NCBI RefSeq assembly: GCF_013342145.1
Contig: NZ_JABUQZ010000001.1
Location: 3,968,001-4,032,000, forward strand
Length of the DNA stretch: 64,000 nucleotides
From: Haloterrigena gelatinilytica
GTDB taxonomy: Archaea; Halobacteriota; Halobacteria; Halobacteriales; Natrialbaceae
Reading direction: 5' to 3'
Made by a program: the position numbers and the translations under genes. The notes beneath the pieces are model-generated. The model was not told the DNA's origin. It worked only from the letters and a program-made list of their open reading frames with translations, and searched no databases. Of this stretch, positions 7,419-15,506 are shown piece by piece. How positions within the stretch are numbered: the stretch's first letter is position 1; the number at the start of each line of letters is the position of its first letter.

Positions 7419-8174
7419 TCAGTCCGTCAGTTCGCCGGCGATGTCGCTCCCGCTCATGATCTCCGGGATGACCACGGTGTCGGCGCCCGCGCGGCGGGCC
7501 GTCGACGCGTACGTCTGCTCGCCGACGCGGACGATGAGCGTCGCGTCGGGCGCGAGCTGGCTCGCGAGGACGCTGATCTGGAGGTTGACGTTCGAGTCGT
7601 CGATCGCCGCGACGACGGTCGCCGCGTCCTCGATCCCGGCGCGCTCGAGGGTCGGCTCCTGGCGCGCGTCGCCGTCGACGACGAGGTGGCCGTCGCGTTC
7701 GACCTGACTCACTTTGTCGTCGTCCTGCTCGATGACGACGACGTCCGTTCCCGCTTCGTTCAACTGGTACGCGACGGTCTCTCCGAACATGCCGTAGCCA
7801 CAGATCACCACGTGGTCGGAGAACGTCGCTATCTTCTTCTCTTGGGTCACGCGTTTGAGTTCCTCCGTGAGCTGTCCCCCGAACAGGGCCGACGCGACGG
7901 TCTGGCCGATCCAGAGCCCGGTAACGATCTGGGCCAGTCGGGAGACCACGGCAAACCCCTTGGTCACCGTCTCCGGCCCTTCGTTGCCCCGGAAGTGGAT
8001 CCCGATGTTCTCCGGCGTGATCAGCCAGTAGGCCGCTTCGACGATATCGACCCCGGCGAGCGCGACGAAGCCGGCGATGGTCACCGCGACCACTCCGACG
8101 AACGCGACCATCGGCAACAGCGCTCGTCGCAACAGCGGCCGCTTCGACAGCACCCCGCCCTCGTCGGCGGACAT
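7419..8174 (-). CDS. Membrane protein with TrkA-N (RCK-like) domain, ion-channel-like with degenerate pore
   Basis: The N-terminal third has two hydrophobic segments (about residues 19-45 and 75-100) flanking a P-loop-like region. The C-terminal part is a TrkA-N Rossmann domain with the nucleotide motif VVICGYGMFGETVA and a following acidic residue (VVVIEQD). The layout is that of two-TM potassium channels with an RCK domain, but the selectivity filter TVGYG is missing: the region reads YWLITPENIGIHF. It may be a regulatory or modified channel. An ATG at 8201 is an alternative start that adds 9 residues. The gene diverges from truA with only about 125 nt between starts. Confidence 0.75.
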   Translation of the reverse strand: MSADEGGVLSKRPLLRRALLPMVAFVGVVAVTIAGFVALAGVDIVEAAYWLITPENIGIHFRGNEGPETVTKGFAVVSRLAQIVTGLWIGQTVASALFGGQLTEELKRVTQEKKIATFSDHVVICGYGMFGETVAYQLNEAGTDVVVIEQDDDKVSQVERDGHLVVDGDARQEPTLERAGIEDAATVVAAIDDSNVNLQISVLASQLAPDATLIVRVGEQTYASTARRAGADTVVIPEIMSGSDIAGELTD

Positions 8175-8298
8175 ACCTGCAATAGCGGAAATGGTGATCA
8201 TGAACGTCACGACCGCGTCAATTATCGGGAGGACTCCGCACCGCGCGGGTCGGCGCGGGTCGACGGCCCTAACACGCTGGCCGACCACCCTCGAGTCG

Positions 8299-9186
8299 AT
8301 GCCGACCCGCGCGTTCCGGATCGCTTACGACGGCACCGGCTACCACGGCTTCCAGCGCCAGCCCGACGTCCCGACCGTCGAGGACGCGATCTTCGACGCC
8401 CTGCGCGATCTCGGGGTCCTCGCCGCGGACGCCGACAGACCCGACGGCTACGCCGCCGCGGGGCGGACCGACGCCGGCGTCTCCGCGCTCGCCCAGACGG
8501 TCGCCCTCGAGGCGCCCGACTGGCTGACGCCGCGGGCCGTGAACGGCGAACTCCCCGCCGATATCCGCGCGTGGGCCGCCGCCGACCCGTCCCCGGAGTT
8601 TCACGCGACTCACCGCGCCGAGCGCCGCGAGTACGTGTATCACCTGCACGCGCCGGCGGCGGACTCGCGTCGACGCGACCGAGCCGCACCAGCGAGCGAT
8701 CGCGCCGGCGGTCGAGGCTCCCTCAGCCAAGATGCCGTCGACGACGACCGCTTTCGGGCCGCCTGCGAGGCTCTCTCCGGCAGCCACGACTTCCACAACC
8801 TCACGCCGGACGACCGGAACACCGAGCGCTCGCCGACCCTCGAGGCGACCCGCGACGGCGACTTCCTCGTCGTAACCGTCACCGCCGGCGGCTTCGCCCG
8901 CGAACTCGTCCGCCGGCTGGTCTCGCTCGCCCGCGCGGTCGGGACCGGCGACGCGCCCCTCGAGAAGATCGACCGCGCGTTCGACCCCGAACCCCTCCCC
9001 GGCCACGAGGGAGTCGCGCCGGCGCCGCCGGAGCCGCTGGTCCTGACCGCCGTCGACTATCCCGATCTCGCCTTCGAGATCGACGAGACGGCGGCCGCGA
9101 GCGCCCGCGAGATCTTCCGCGAGCGCCGGATCGAGCGCCGGACGAGGGCTCGAGTCGCGGGCCAGATCGCGGACGGCGTCCGGTGA
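8299..9186 (+). CDS. truA: tRNA pseudouridine(38-40) synthase TruA
   Basis: The 295-residue protein shows the TruA hallmarks: FRIAYDGTGYHGFQRQ near the start, the catalytic Asp in AAGRTDAGVSA, HATHRAERREYVYHL, and GGFARELVRRLV near the C-terminus. It isomerises U38-U40 in the anticodon arm of tRNAs. The start at 8299 is fixed by the conserved first strand; the frame is open further upstream but that part is not conserved. Compared with the family there is an extra Arg/Ser/Asp-rich loop at about residues 118-145 encoded by palindromic GC-rich DNA (for example CGCGTCGACGCG at 8665-8676). Confidence 0.93.
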   Translation: MPTRAFRIAYDGTGYHGFQRQPDVPTVEDAIFDALRDLGVLAADADRPDGYAAAGRTDAGVSALAQTVALEAPDWLTPRAVNGELPADIRAWAAADPSPEFHATHRAERREYVYHLHAPAADSRRRDRAAPASDRAGGRGSLSQDAVDDDRFRAACEALSGSHDFHNLTPDDRNTERSPTLEATRDGDFLVVTVTAGGFARELVRRLVSLARAVGTGDAPLEKIDRAFDPEPLPGHEGVAPAPPEPLVLTAVDYPDLAFEIDETAAASAREIFRERRIERRTRARVAGQIADGVR

Positions 9187-9208
9187 GCGGACCGGCCGGC
9201 GGACGGAC

Positions 9209-9218
9209 GCTTTTTACG
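9209..9218 (+). promoter_or_regulatory. Candidate TATA box for the small membrane protein gene
   Basis: The sequence GCTTTTTACG is centred about 28 nt before the ATG at 9241. This is the spacing expected for a leaderless haloarchaeal transcript. Confidence 0.45.
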
Positions 9219-9240
9219 GTCGGGACCGACAGTCAGTCGT

Positions 9241-9483
9241 ATGGAACTGTCTCCCGAGGAGTACGGCGCCTACTGGCGGGGCTCGATCCGCGTCGCGGCG
9301 GGCGTCTGTATCGTCGTCTTCGGCATGCAACTCGTCTCGCCGCTGCTGTCGGGGCCGACCGCCGGCGCGATCGGGCTCGCGGTCTTCCTGCTGGCCGCGC
9401 TGATCCTCGCGGGCTCGTTCGTCGCGATGCTCGGCGTCGCCCGCGTCGTCCGGACCGCCGTCGACGCCGAGATGCGCGGGTAA
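9241..9483 (+). CDS. Small two-TM membrane protein, function unknown
   Basis: The 80-residue protein has a short polar N-terminus (MELSPEEYGAYW) and two transmembrane segments at about residues 17-37 and 41-66, followed by an acidic/basic tail. Codon use is typical of the genome and a TATA-like box sits at leaderless distance, so I regard it as a real gene. I do not recognise a family with known function. It lies between truA and the NifU-like gene on the same strand. Confidence 0.65.
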   Translation: MELSPEEYGAYWRGSIRVAAGVCIVVFGMQLVSPLLSGPTAGAIGLAVFLLAALILAGSFVAMLGVARVVRTAVDAEMRG

Positions 9484-9568
9484 CGGTCGGGTCGACTCGG
9501 CTCCCGCTCCCCCGCGACCGAACCGATCGGTGAACAGAGATAAATCCGTTCGGATCCTCGACCTCGGT

Positions 9569-9883
9569 ATGAGCGAGTCCGCCCAATCCCCGGAAGACGA
9601 GGTTCGCGAAGCCGTCTCGCTGTTCCTCCAGCGCAACTTCCCCCAGATTCAGGCCCACGGCGGCGACTCGTCGATCACCGCCGTCGACCTCGAGGACGGT
9701 CACGTCGAAATCAATCTGACCGGCGCCTGTAGCGGCTGCGGCGTCAGTCCGATGACGACCCAGGCGATCCAGCGTCGCCTCCCCGGCGAGATCGACGAGA
9801 TCGACTACGTCTCGGTGACGACCGGCTTCGACGGCCTCTCGGAGGGAACCTCCCGAGATATCTCGGACGACGTGCCGTTCTGA
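9569..9883 (+). CDS. NifU C-terminal domain protein (Fe-S scaffold/carrier)
   Basis: The 104-residue protein is a stand-alone Nfu domain: an N-terminal helix (EDEVREAVSLFL), IQAHGGD, and the cluster-binding motif GACSGCGVSP with Cys54 and Cys57. It probably assembles or transfers [4Fe-4S] clusters. The ATG at 9569 is chosen because the 13 codons upstream are not conserved-looking. A TATA-like AGATAAATC lies about 30 nt upstream. Confidence 0.88.
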   Translation: MSESAQSPEDEVREAVSLFLQRNFPQIQAHGGDSSITAVDLEDGHVEINLTGACSGCGVSPMTTQAIQRRLPGEIDEIDYVSVTTGFDGLSEGTSRDISDDVPF

Positions 9884-9916
9884 TCCTCGCGGTTCCGCCT
9901 CGAGGCTCCGTTTCGG

Positions 9917-11296
9917 TCAGTCCCACGAATCGGGCCAGATATCGGCGGCGCGCATCCCCGGCTCGTACTCCTGTTCTCGCAGTCGCTCGCGAAGGTCGCC
10001 CGCCTCGATCCGCGCCACGTCGGTTCGGGTGAGCTCTCGCACCAGTAGCGCGGTCAACACGGCGTGTTCGCGCAGGTTTCGCCGATCGACTTTGTCGCGC
10101 GTATCGGCCGTCGTGTGCGTCCAGCCGCGGCCGCGCTCGCCGCCCTCGGGGGGTTCGCTGTGGAGTTGCAGCGCCGGCACGCCCGCCCGCAGGAACGGCC
10201 AGTGGTCGCTGAACGGGTGAGGGTCCGGCTCGTGGACGACCGGCTGGCCCGCGGTCGACGTCACGTCCTCGGCCAGTTCCTCGAGGTCCTCTGAGCCGTG
10301 GGAGAGCGCGCGCAGGTTGCGAAACCGGCCCGCGCCGTCGACGTTGACCACCGCGCGAACCGACTCGAGGTCGAGTTTCTCGGCCATCGCTTCGGCGCCC
10401 AGCAGGCCGATCTCCTCGCAGCCGACGCCCGCGATCCGGACCCGGCAGTCGAGGTCTTCCTCGAGGGCCGACAGGATCGCCGTCGCGCCGGCGACGGTCG
10501 CGATCCCGCAGCCGTTGTCGAGCGCGCCCTCGGTGACGTCGTGGGCGTCGTAGTGGGCGACGACGAGCACCTCCTCGTCCGTTTCCGGCCCGAAAACGCC
10601 GTGGACGTTCCGACTCGAGCCGTCCGTCGTCGTCGCGTCGACGCGGATCCGGGCTCGAGCGCCCCGTTCGGCGTAGTCGGTCAACCAGTCGCGGGTTTCG
10701 GCGCTGACGCCGACGCCGGGGGCGGCGGCCTCGGCGTCGAACGTCAGCGCACCCGTCGGCGGCAGCTGTCCGGACACGTGGTTGGCGAAGACGAAGGCCT
10801 CCGCGCCCGCGGCGACCGCGTGGCCGAACTTCTCCATCCGGTGGACGAACCGCTGGTCACGCGGCGTCGTGGTGCTGGCGACGGCGATCGCCCCCTGCAA
10901 CTCGGCGTCCGCGATCTCCTCGGGGGTGCCGTAGCCGACGTCGACCAGCGGCCCCTCGACGTCACCGGCCGGCGAGTACGGGAGCGCGATCGCCTCGAAG
11001 GAGCGATCGGGGATTTCGCGGCGGTCCGGTTCGTCGTCTCCCCCGTGTTCGCCGCCGACCACGGCGAACTCGGTCGAGCCCCGTTCCCAGTACTGCATCG
11101 GGAACTCCTGTACCTGCACGTCCCCGAGGCCCGCGTCTGAGAGCGTCTCGCGGACGATCTCGGCCGCGCGGCGCTCGGCGGGCGAGCCGCCCATCCGGTG
11201 TGGCAGTTCGGTCAGCCGCGTCAGCAGCGTCCAGGCTCGGTCGTCGGTCCAGGCGCGACCGAGCGCGCGCTCGAGCGTCGGCTCGCTCTCGTTCAT
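9917..11296 (-). CDS. M28-family zinc peptidase (aminopeptidase-like)
   Basis: The 459-residue protein contains a protease-associated-like domain in the middle and the M28 metal ligands in order: His/Asp in VVAHYDAHD, Asp in GALDNGCG, Glu-Glu in GVGCEEIGLLG, Asp in VNVDGAG and His in FSDHWPF. It should remove N-terminal residues from peptides. No signal peptide is visible, so it is probably cytoplasmic. The start MNESEP at 11296 is preferred over an ATG 48 nt upstream. It is followed on the opposite strand by the NifU-like gene, and the flavin oxidoreductase lies 72 nt upstream on the same strand. Confidence 0.9.
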   Translation of the reverse strand: MNESEPTLERALGRAWTDDRAWTLLTRLTELPHRMGGSPAERRAAEIVRETLSDAGLGDVQVQEFPMQYWERGSTEFAVVGGEHGGDDEPDRREIPDRSFEAIALPYSPAGDVEGPLVDVGYGTPEEIADAELQGAIAVASTTTPRDQRFVHRMEKFGHAVAAGAEAFVFANHVSGQLPPTGALTFDAEAAAPGVGVSAETRDWLTDYAERGARARIRVDATTTDGSSRNVHGVFGPETDEEVLVVAHYDAHDVTEGALDNGCGIATVAGATAILSALEEDLDCRVRIAGVGCEEIGLLGAEAMAEKLDLESVRAVVNVDGAGRFRNLRALSHGSEDLEELAEDVTSTAGQPVVHEPDPHPFSDHWPFLRAGVPALQLHSEPPEGGERGRGWTHTTADTRDKVDRRNLREHAVLTALLVRELTRTDVARIEAGDLRERLREQEYEPGMRAADIWPDSWD

Positions 11297-11368
11297 ATCC
11301 GCCTTTCGTCGGTAAGCGAGAAAAGCCGCGGGGCTGCACTCCATCGAGCGACCGTCTTCCGCGGGCGC

Positions 11369-12484
11369 CTAGTCGTCCGCGTCCGCCGGTTCGGGCACCT
11401 CGGACTCGTCGATGGTGGCGTCCGGCTGGAGGATGCGCTGGAAGTCGAAGTCCTCGAGCGGACGGTCCTCCGCGACGCGCTGGGGCCAATCGGGGTTGGC
11501 GAGTGCGCCCTTCGCGAGGGTGATCAGGTCGGCGCCCTCGTCGACGGTCGCGCGCGCCGCGTCGGGATCCTCGAGCGCGCCGTTGGCGATCACCGGGACG
11601 TCGCCGTATCGGTCGGCGAGTTCCGTGAGCGTCGGCCCGCTCTCGAAGGCGGGCGTCGTCACGTCCTCCTCGGTGACGTGGAGGTAGTCGGCGCCGGCGT
11701 CGGTGAGTCTCTCGAAGATGACTGCTGCATCGTCCTCGCCGCCGGGCCACCGGTAGTCGGGATCGTTGACCTTGCTCTGGGAGATCCGAACGCCGACGAC
11801 GAACCCGTCGGGCGTCGCGGCCCGGACCGCCTCGAGGACCTCCGCCGTCAGGCGGATTCGGTTCTCGACGTCGCCGCCGTACTCGTCGTCACGTTCATTG
11901 GTGTACGTCGTGAGGAACTGATCGAGCAGGTAGCCGTTCGCGCCGTGGACTTCGACGCCGTCGAAGTTCGCGTCGACCGCGCGCTCCGCCGCAGTAGCGA
12001 AGTTCTCGATCACGTCATCGATGTCCTCCTCAGTCGCGGCGCGGGGCTCCGGAAACTCGCCGCGACCGCCGTACATCTCGAGTTGCTCTCCCTTCGGTCG
12101 GACCGCCGACGGTGCGAGCCGCTCGTCGGCGTAGCGGTTCCCCTGCGAGAGCGCGCCGGCGTGCATCAACTGGGCGAAGATCGGCGCGCCCTCGTCGTGA
12201 ACGGCGTCGGTAACCCGCCGCCACGCCTCGACGTGGTCGTCGTTCGCGATTCCCGGTTGGTCGTCGTACCCCTGCCCGTACGCCTCGTCGGGATAGGTCC
12301 CCTCGGTGATGAGAAACGAGAAGCCGCCGCGGGCGAACTTCGCGTAGTAGCGCGCCATCTCGGTCGTCGCGCGGCCGTCCGCCGTCGCACTGGTTCGGGT
12401 CATCGGTGCGAGACCGACCCGATTCGGTAGCGTTTCGTCGCCGAGGTCGACCGAATCGAACAGGCTGTCGTCGGAAGTGTTCAT
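11369..12484 (-). CDS. NADH:flavin oxidoreductase (Old Yellow Enzyme family)
   Basis: The 371-residue TIM-barrel protein has the family features LPNRVGLAPMTR near the N-terminus, FAQLMHAG, FDGVEVHGANGYLLDQF, the DEYGG...NRIRL segment, and VIANGAL near the C-terminus for FMN phosphate binding. It probably reduces activated C=C bonds with NAD(P)H through FMN; the physiological substrate is unknown. The start at 12484 (MNTSDDSLF) is chosen. Upstream in-frame codons up to 12553 run through the promoter region shared with the divergent pepF. Confidence 0.9.
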   Translation of the reverse strand: MNTSDDSLFDSVDLGDETLPNRVGLAPMTRTSATADGRATTEMARYYAKFARGGFSFLITEGTYPDEAYGQGYDDQPGIANDDHVEAWRRVTDAVHDEGAPIFAQLMHAGALSQGNRYADERLAPSAVRPKGEQLEMYGGRGEFPEPRAATEEDIDDVIENFATAAERAVDANFDGVEVHGANGYLLDQFLTTYTNERDDEYGGDVENRIRLTAEVLEAVRAATPDGFVVGVRISQSKVNDPDYRWPGGEDDAAVIFERLTDAGADYLHVTEEDVTTPAFESGPTLTELADRYGDVPVIANGALEDPDAARATVDEGADLITLAKGALANPDWPQRVAEDRPLEDFDFQRILQPDATIDESEVPEPADADD

Positions 12485-12647
12485 CGAGCACGGTTGACCG
12501 GCGACGCCTAAAAGCGGCGGGCCGTCGTGTATCGGCCGCGAAATAGCGATCATAAACCGGTGCGGACTGACGGCGTCTCACCGGCGCTGCCGCGGTCGGG
12601 TTTCCCTCTCCGATACGCTTTACCACCTACGTTCCGAAACGCGTCCT

Positions 12648-14510
12648 ATGAGTTCCGTTCCCGAACGCTCCGAGGTCGACGAGGAATACACCTGGGACCT
12701 CGAGAGCATCTACGCGACCGACGACGACTGGGAGGCCGCCTACGAGGCGGTCGCCGAGCGCGTCGACGAGCTCGCGGCCTACGAGGGGCAGGTCACCGAC
12801 GACGCCGAAACGCTCCGGGACGTCCTCGAGTTGCGCGACGAGATCATGCGCGAGGTGTCGACCGTCGCCGCCTACGCCCGCATGCGCCGCGACGAGGACA
12901 CGACGAACCAGCAGTACCAGGCGCTGACCGCCCGGGCGCAGTCGCTGGGGGCCGACGCCCAGTCCGCGGCGTCGTTCATCGATCCCGAAATCCAGGAGCT
13001 GACCCGCGAGGAGTTCGACGCGATGGTCGACGAGGTACCCGCCCTCGAGACCTACGACCACTACGTCGACGACGTCCTCCGGATGAAGCCCCACACCCGC
13101 TCGGCGGAGGTCGAGGAACTGCTCGCCGACCTGAGCGAGGTGACCGGCGCCACGGGCGAGGTCTACAACATGCTCGCGAACGCGGACATGGCGTTCCCGA
13201 CCGTCGAATATCCCGATAGCGAGGCGCGAAGCGCCTCGGACGAGTCGAGCGGCGGTGAGCCGCGAGACGGCGAGGCCGTCGAGATCACCCAGAGCAACTT
13301 CGTCAACCTGCTCAAACGGCCCGACCGCGAGTTCCGTCGAACGGTCCACGAGGAGTACTACGACGAGTGGTCGGCCATGCGAAACACCGTCGCGTCGGCC
13401 TACAAGAACAGCGTCAAGGCCGACGTCAAGACCGCGCGAGCCCGCAACTACGACACCGCCCGCGAGGCCGCCCTCGACGGCCCCAACGTGCCCGTCGACG
13501 TCTACGACACCCTCGTCGAGACGGTCCACGACAACATCGACAAACTCCACCGCCACGCCGAGCTGAAGGAGCGGGCGCTGGGCGTCGACGACCTGCAGAT
13601 GTGGGACGTCTACATGCCCCTGACCGGCGACGAGGGGCCCGACGTCGAGTACGATCAGGCCACCGAGTACGTCGTCGAGTCGCTGGCGCCGCTGGGCGAG
13701 GAGTACCAGTCCCGCGTCGCCGAGGGACTGGAGTCGAACTGGGTCGACGTCTACGAGAACGAGGGCAAGCAAGCGGGCGCCTACTCGGGGGGCACCTACG
13801 ACACCCAGCCGTTCATCCTGATGAACTATCAGGACGACATCTCCTCGATGTACACGCTGGCCCACGAACTCGGTCACTCGATGCACTCCGAACTCACCAA
13901 GAAGGAACAGCCCTTCGTCTACTCGAGCTACGAGATCTTCGTCGCCGAGGTCGCGAGCACGGTCAACGAGGCCCTGCTGACCAGCCACCTCCTCGAGACC
14001 GTCGACGACCCCGAGTTCAAGAAGCACGTCCTGAACGAATTCCTGGAGCGCGTGCGCTCGACGCTCTACCGCCAGACGCTGTTCGCGGAGTTCGAACACG
14101 GGACCCACCGCCTGGAGGAGGAGGGCGAACCGCTGACGGCCGACCGACTGGACGAACTCTACCGCGGGCTGAAAGAGGACTACTACGAGCCCGCGGTCGT
14201 CGACGACCGCATCGCCCGCGAGTGGATGCGCATCCCCCACTTCTACCGCGCGTTCTACGTCTACCAGTACGCGACCGGCATCTCCGCGGCGCTGGCCATC
14301 GTCGACAACGTGCTCCCCGACGGCGCCGGCGGCGACCGGAACGCCGACGCCGCCGACGACTACCTCGAGTTCCTCCGGCGGGGCTCCCGGGAGTACCCGC
14401 TCGAACTCCTGCGGATCGCCGGCGTCGACATGAGCAGTTCGGGACCGATCGACCGCGCCCTCGAGACCTACGGGCGGCGACTCGAGGAGATGGAAGCGCT
14501 GATGGAGTAG
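12648..14510 (+). CDS. pepF: Oligoendopeptidase F (M3B metallopeptidase)
   Basis: The protein has 620 residues and carries the zinc motif HELGH at residues 406-410, with the downstream Glu in FVAEVAST. It is the usual length for PepF, which degrades short peptides in the cytosol. The N-terminal region is the typical helical PepF domain (YTWDLESIYATDDDW). Residues 191-208 form a Ser/Glu/Arg-rich insertion just before the conserved GEAVEITQSNFVNLL segment; it is encoded by a palindromic stretch annotated separately. The gene diverges from the flavin oxidoreductase gene. Confidence 0.93.
   Translation: MSSVPERSEVDEEYTWDLESIYATDDDWEAAYEAVAERVDELAAYEGQVTDDAETLRDVLELRDEIMREVSTVAAYARMRRDEDTTNQQYQALTARAQSLGADAQSAASFIDPEIQELTREEFDAMVDEVPALETYDHYVDDVLRMKPHTRSAEVEELLADLSEVTGATGEVYNMLANADMAFPTVEYPDSEARSASDESSGGEPRDGEAVEITQSNFVNLLKRPDREFRRTVHEEYYDEWSAMRNTVASAYKNSVKADVKTARARNYDTAREAALDGPNVPVDVYDTLVETVHDNIDKLHRHAELKERALGVDDLQMWDVYMPLTGDEGPDVEYDQATEYVVESLAPLGEEYQSRVAEGLESNWVDVYENEGKQAGAYSGGTYDTQPFILMNYQDDISSMYTLAHELGHSMHSELTKKEQPFVYSSYEIFVAEVASTVNEALLTSHLLETVDDPEFKKHVLNEFLERVRSTLYRQTLFAEFEHGTHRLEEEGEPLTADRLDELYRGLKEDYYEPAVVDDRIAREWMRIPHFYRAFYVYQYATGISAALAIVDNVLPDGAGGDRNADAADDYLEFLRRGSREYPLELLRIAGVDMSSSGPIDRALETYGRRLEEMEALME
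13220..13263 (+). repeat. In-frame palindromic insert within pepF
   Basis: A perfect 8-bp hairpin (CGAGGCGC, loop GAA, GCGCCTCG; 13220-13238) is followed by a second hairpin (GCGGC, loop GGTGA, GCCGC; 13249-13263). Together they encode a low-complexity loop in the peptidase that looks extra relative to the family. The short-loop hairpin is similar in type to those in the histidine kinase gene at 43.2 kb, but the second half differs. Confidence 0.5.
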
Positions 14511-14702
14511 ATCGAGTCGGCCGACGACTCGAGCGGTTGGTCCCCGCTCTCACGCTCTCGTTTCCGTCCGTCTCGCTTTTCGCGATGCACCTTTCGCGCC
14601 GCTGTGCTCGGTACCGCGACAATTTACTATCTAAACCGACATGAAAATGCTGTAACCAAACCACAAAACCTACTTGTATTGATAAGTATATCGACGTAAC
14701 GA

Positions 14703-15506
14703 ATGGCAGCGATCGAGACGACGGGACTGACGAAACGGTACGGAGCGACGGTCGCCGTCGACGACCTCGAGCTCTCGATTCCCGAGGGATCCGTCTACGG
14801 CTTTCTCGGCCCGAACGGCGCGGGGAAGACGACGACGATGCGGCTGTTGACCAGTCTCACCCGGCCGACCGAGGGGAGCGGCACCGTCGCCGGCGTCCCG
14901 ATCACGGACCGGACCGCGCTCCGCCCGCGCGTCGGTTACCTCCCGGAGACGCCGCCGCTGTACGAACAGGCGACCGGCTTCGAGCAACTCGAGTACGTCG
15001 CCGGGCTGCGCGACCTCTCACCGGCGGCCGCCCGGGAGCGGATCGAGTCGCTGCTCGCGGACCTCGACCTGCTGGCCGACGCCGACGCGCTCATCGACGA
15101 CTACTCGACGGGGATGCGTCAGAAGGTCGCCTTCGTGCAGGCCGTGCTCCACGACCCCGACGTCGTCTTCCTCGACGAACCGACGTCCGGGCTGGACCCG
15201 CGAGCGGCCAAGACGATCCGGGAGCGAATTCGCGGCCTCGCGGACGGGGGCACGACCGTCTTTCTCTCGACGCACATCCTCCCGGTCGTCGAGGCGGTCG
15301 CCGACGCGGTCGGCATCCTCTCGGACGGGCAACTGGTCGCCGAGGGCGCGCCCGATGCGCTCGTCCGACGGGCCGAAGCCGGCGACGAGGGCACGCTCGA
15401 GGACGTCTTCCTCGAACTGACCGACGTCGACCCCTCCGACTCCTCCGACTCCGGCCGTGACAAAGACCGTGGCGATACCGAAAATGCGGAGGCGATTCGT
15501 GACTGA
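14703..15506 (+). CDS. ABC transporter ATP-binding protein (ABC-2 exporter type)
   Basis: The 267-residue ATPase has Walker A GPNGAGKTTT (about residues 39-48), a signature-like YSTGMRQK, Walker B VVFLDEPTSGLDP and the switch His in STHI. It resembles CcmA/NatA-type exporters. It overlaps the downstream permease gene by 23 nt and the two form an operon. The C-terminal tail is Asp/Ser-rich. An AT-rich stretch at 14660-14700 contains TATA-like sequence for the promoter. The exported substrate is not evident. Confidence 0.9.
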   Translation: MAAIETTGLTKRYGATVAVDDLELSIPEGSVYGFLGPNGAGKTTTMRLLTSLTRPTEGSGTVAGVPITDRTALRPRVGYLPETPPLYEQATGFEQLEYVAGLRDLSPAAARERIESLLADLDLLADADALIDDYSTGMRQKVAFVQAVLHDPDVVFLDEPTSGLDPRAAKTIRERIRGLADGGTTVFLSTHILPVVEAVADAVGILSDGQLVAEGAPDALVRRAEAGDEGTLEDVFLELTDVDPSDSSDSGRDKDRGDTENAEAIRD

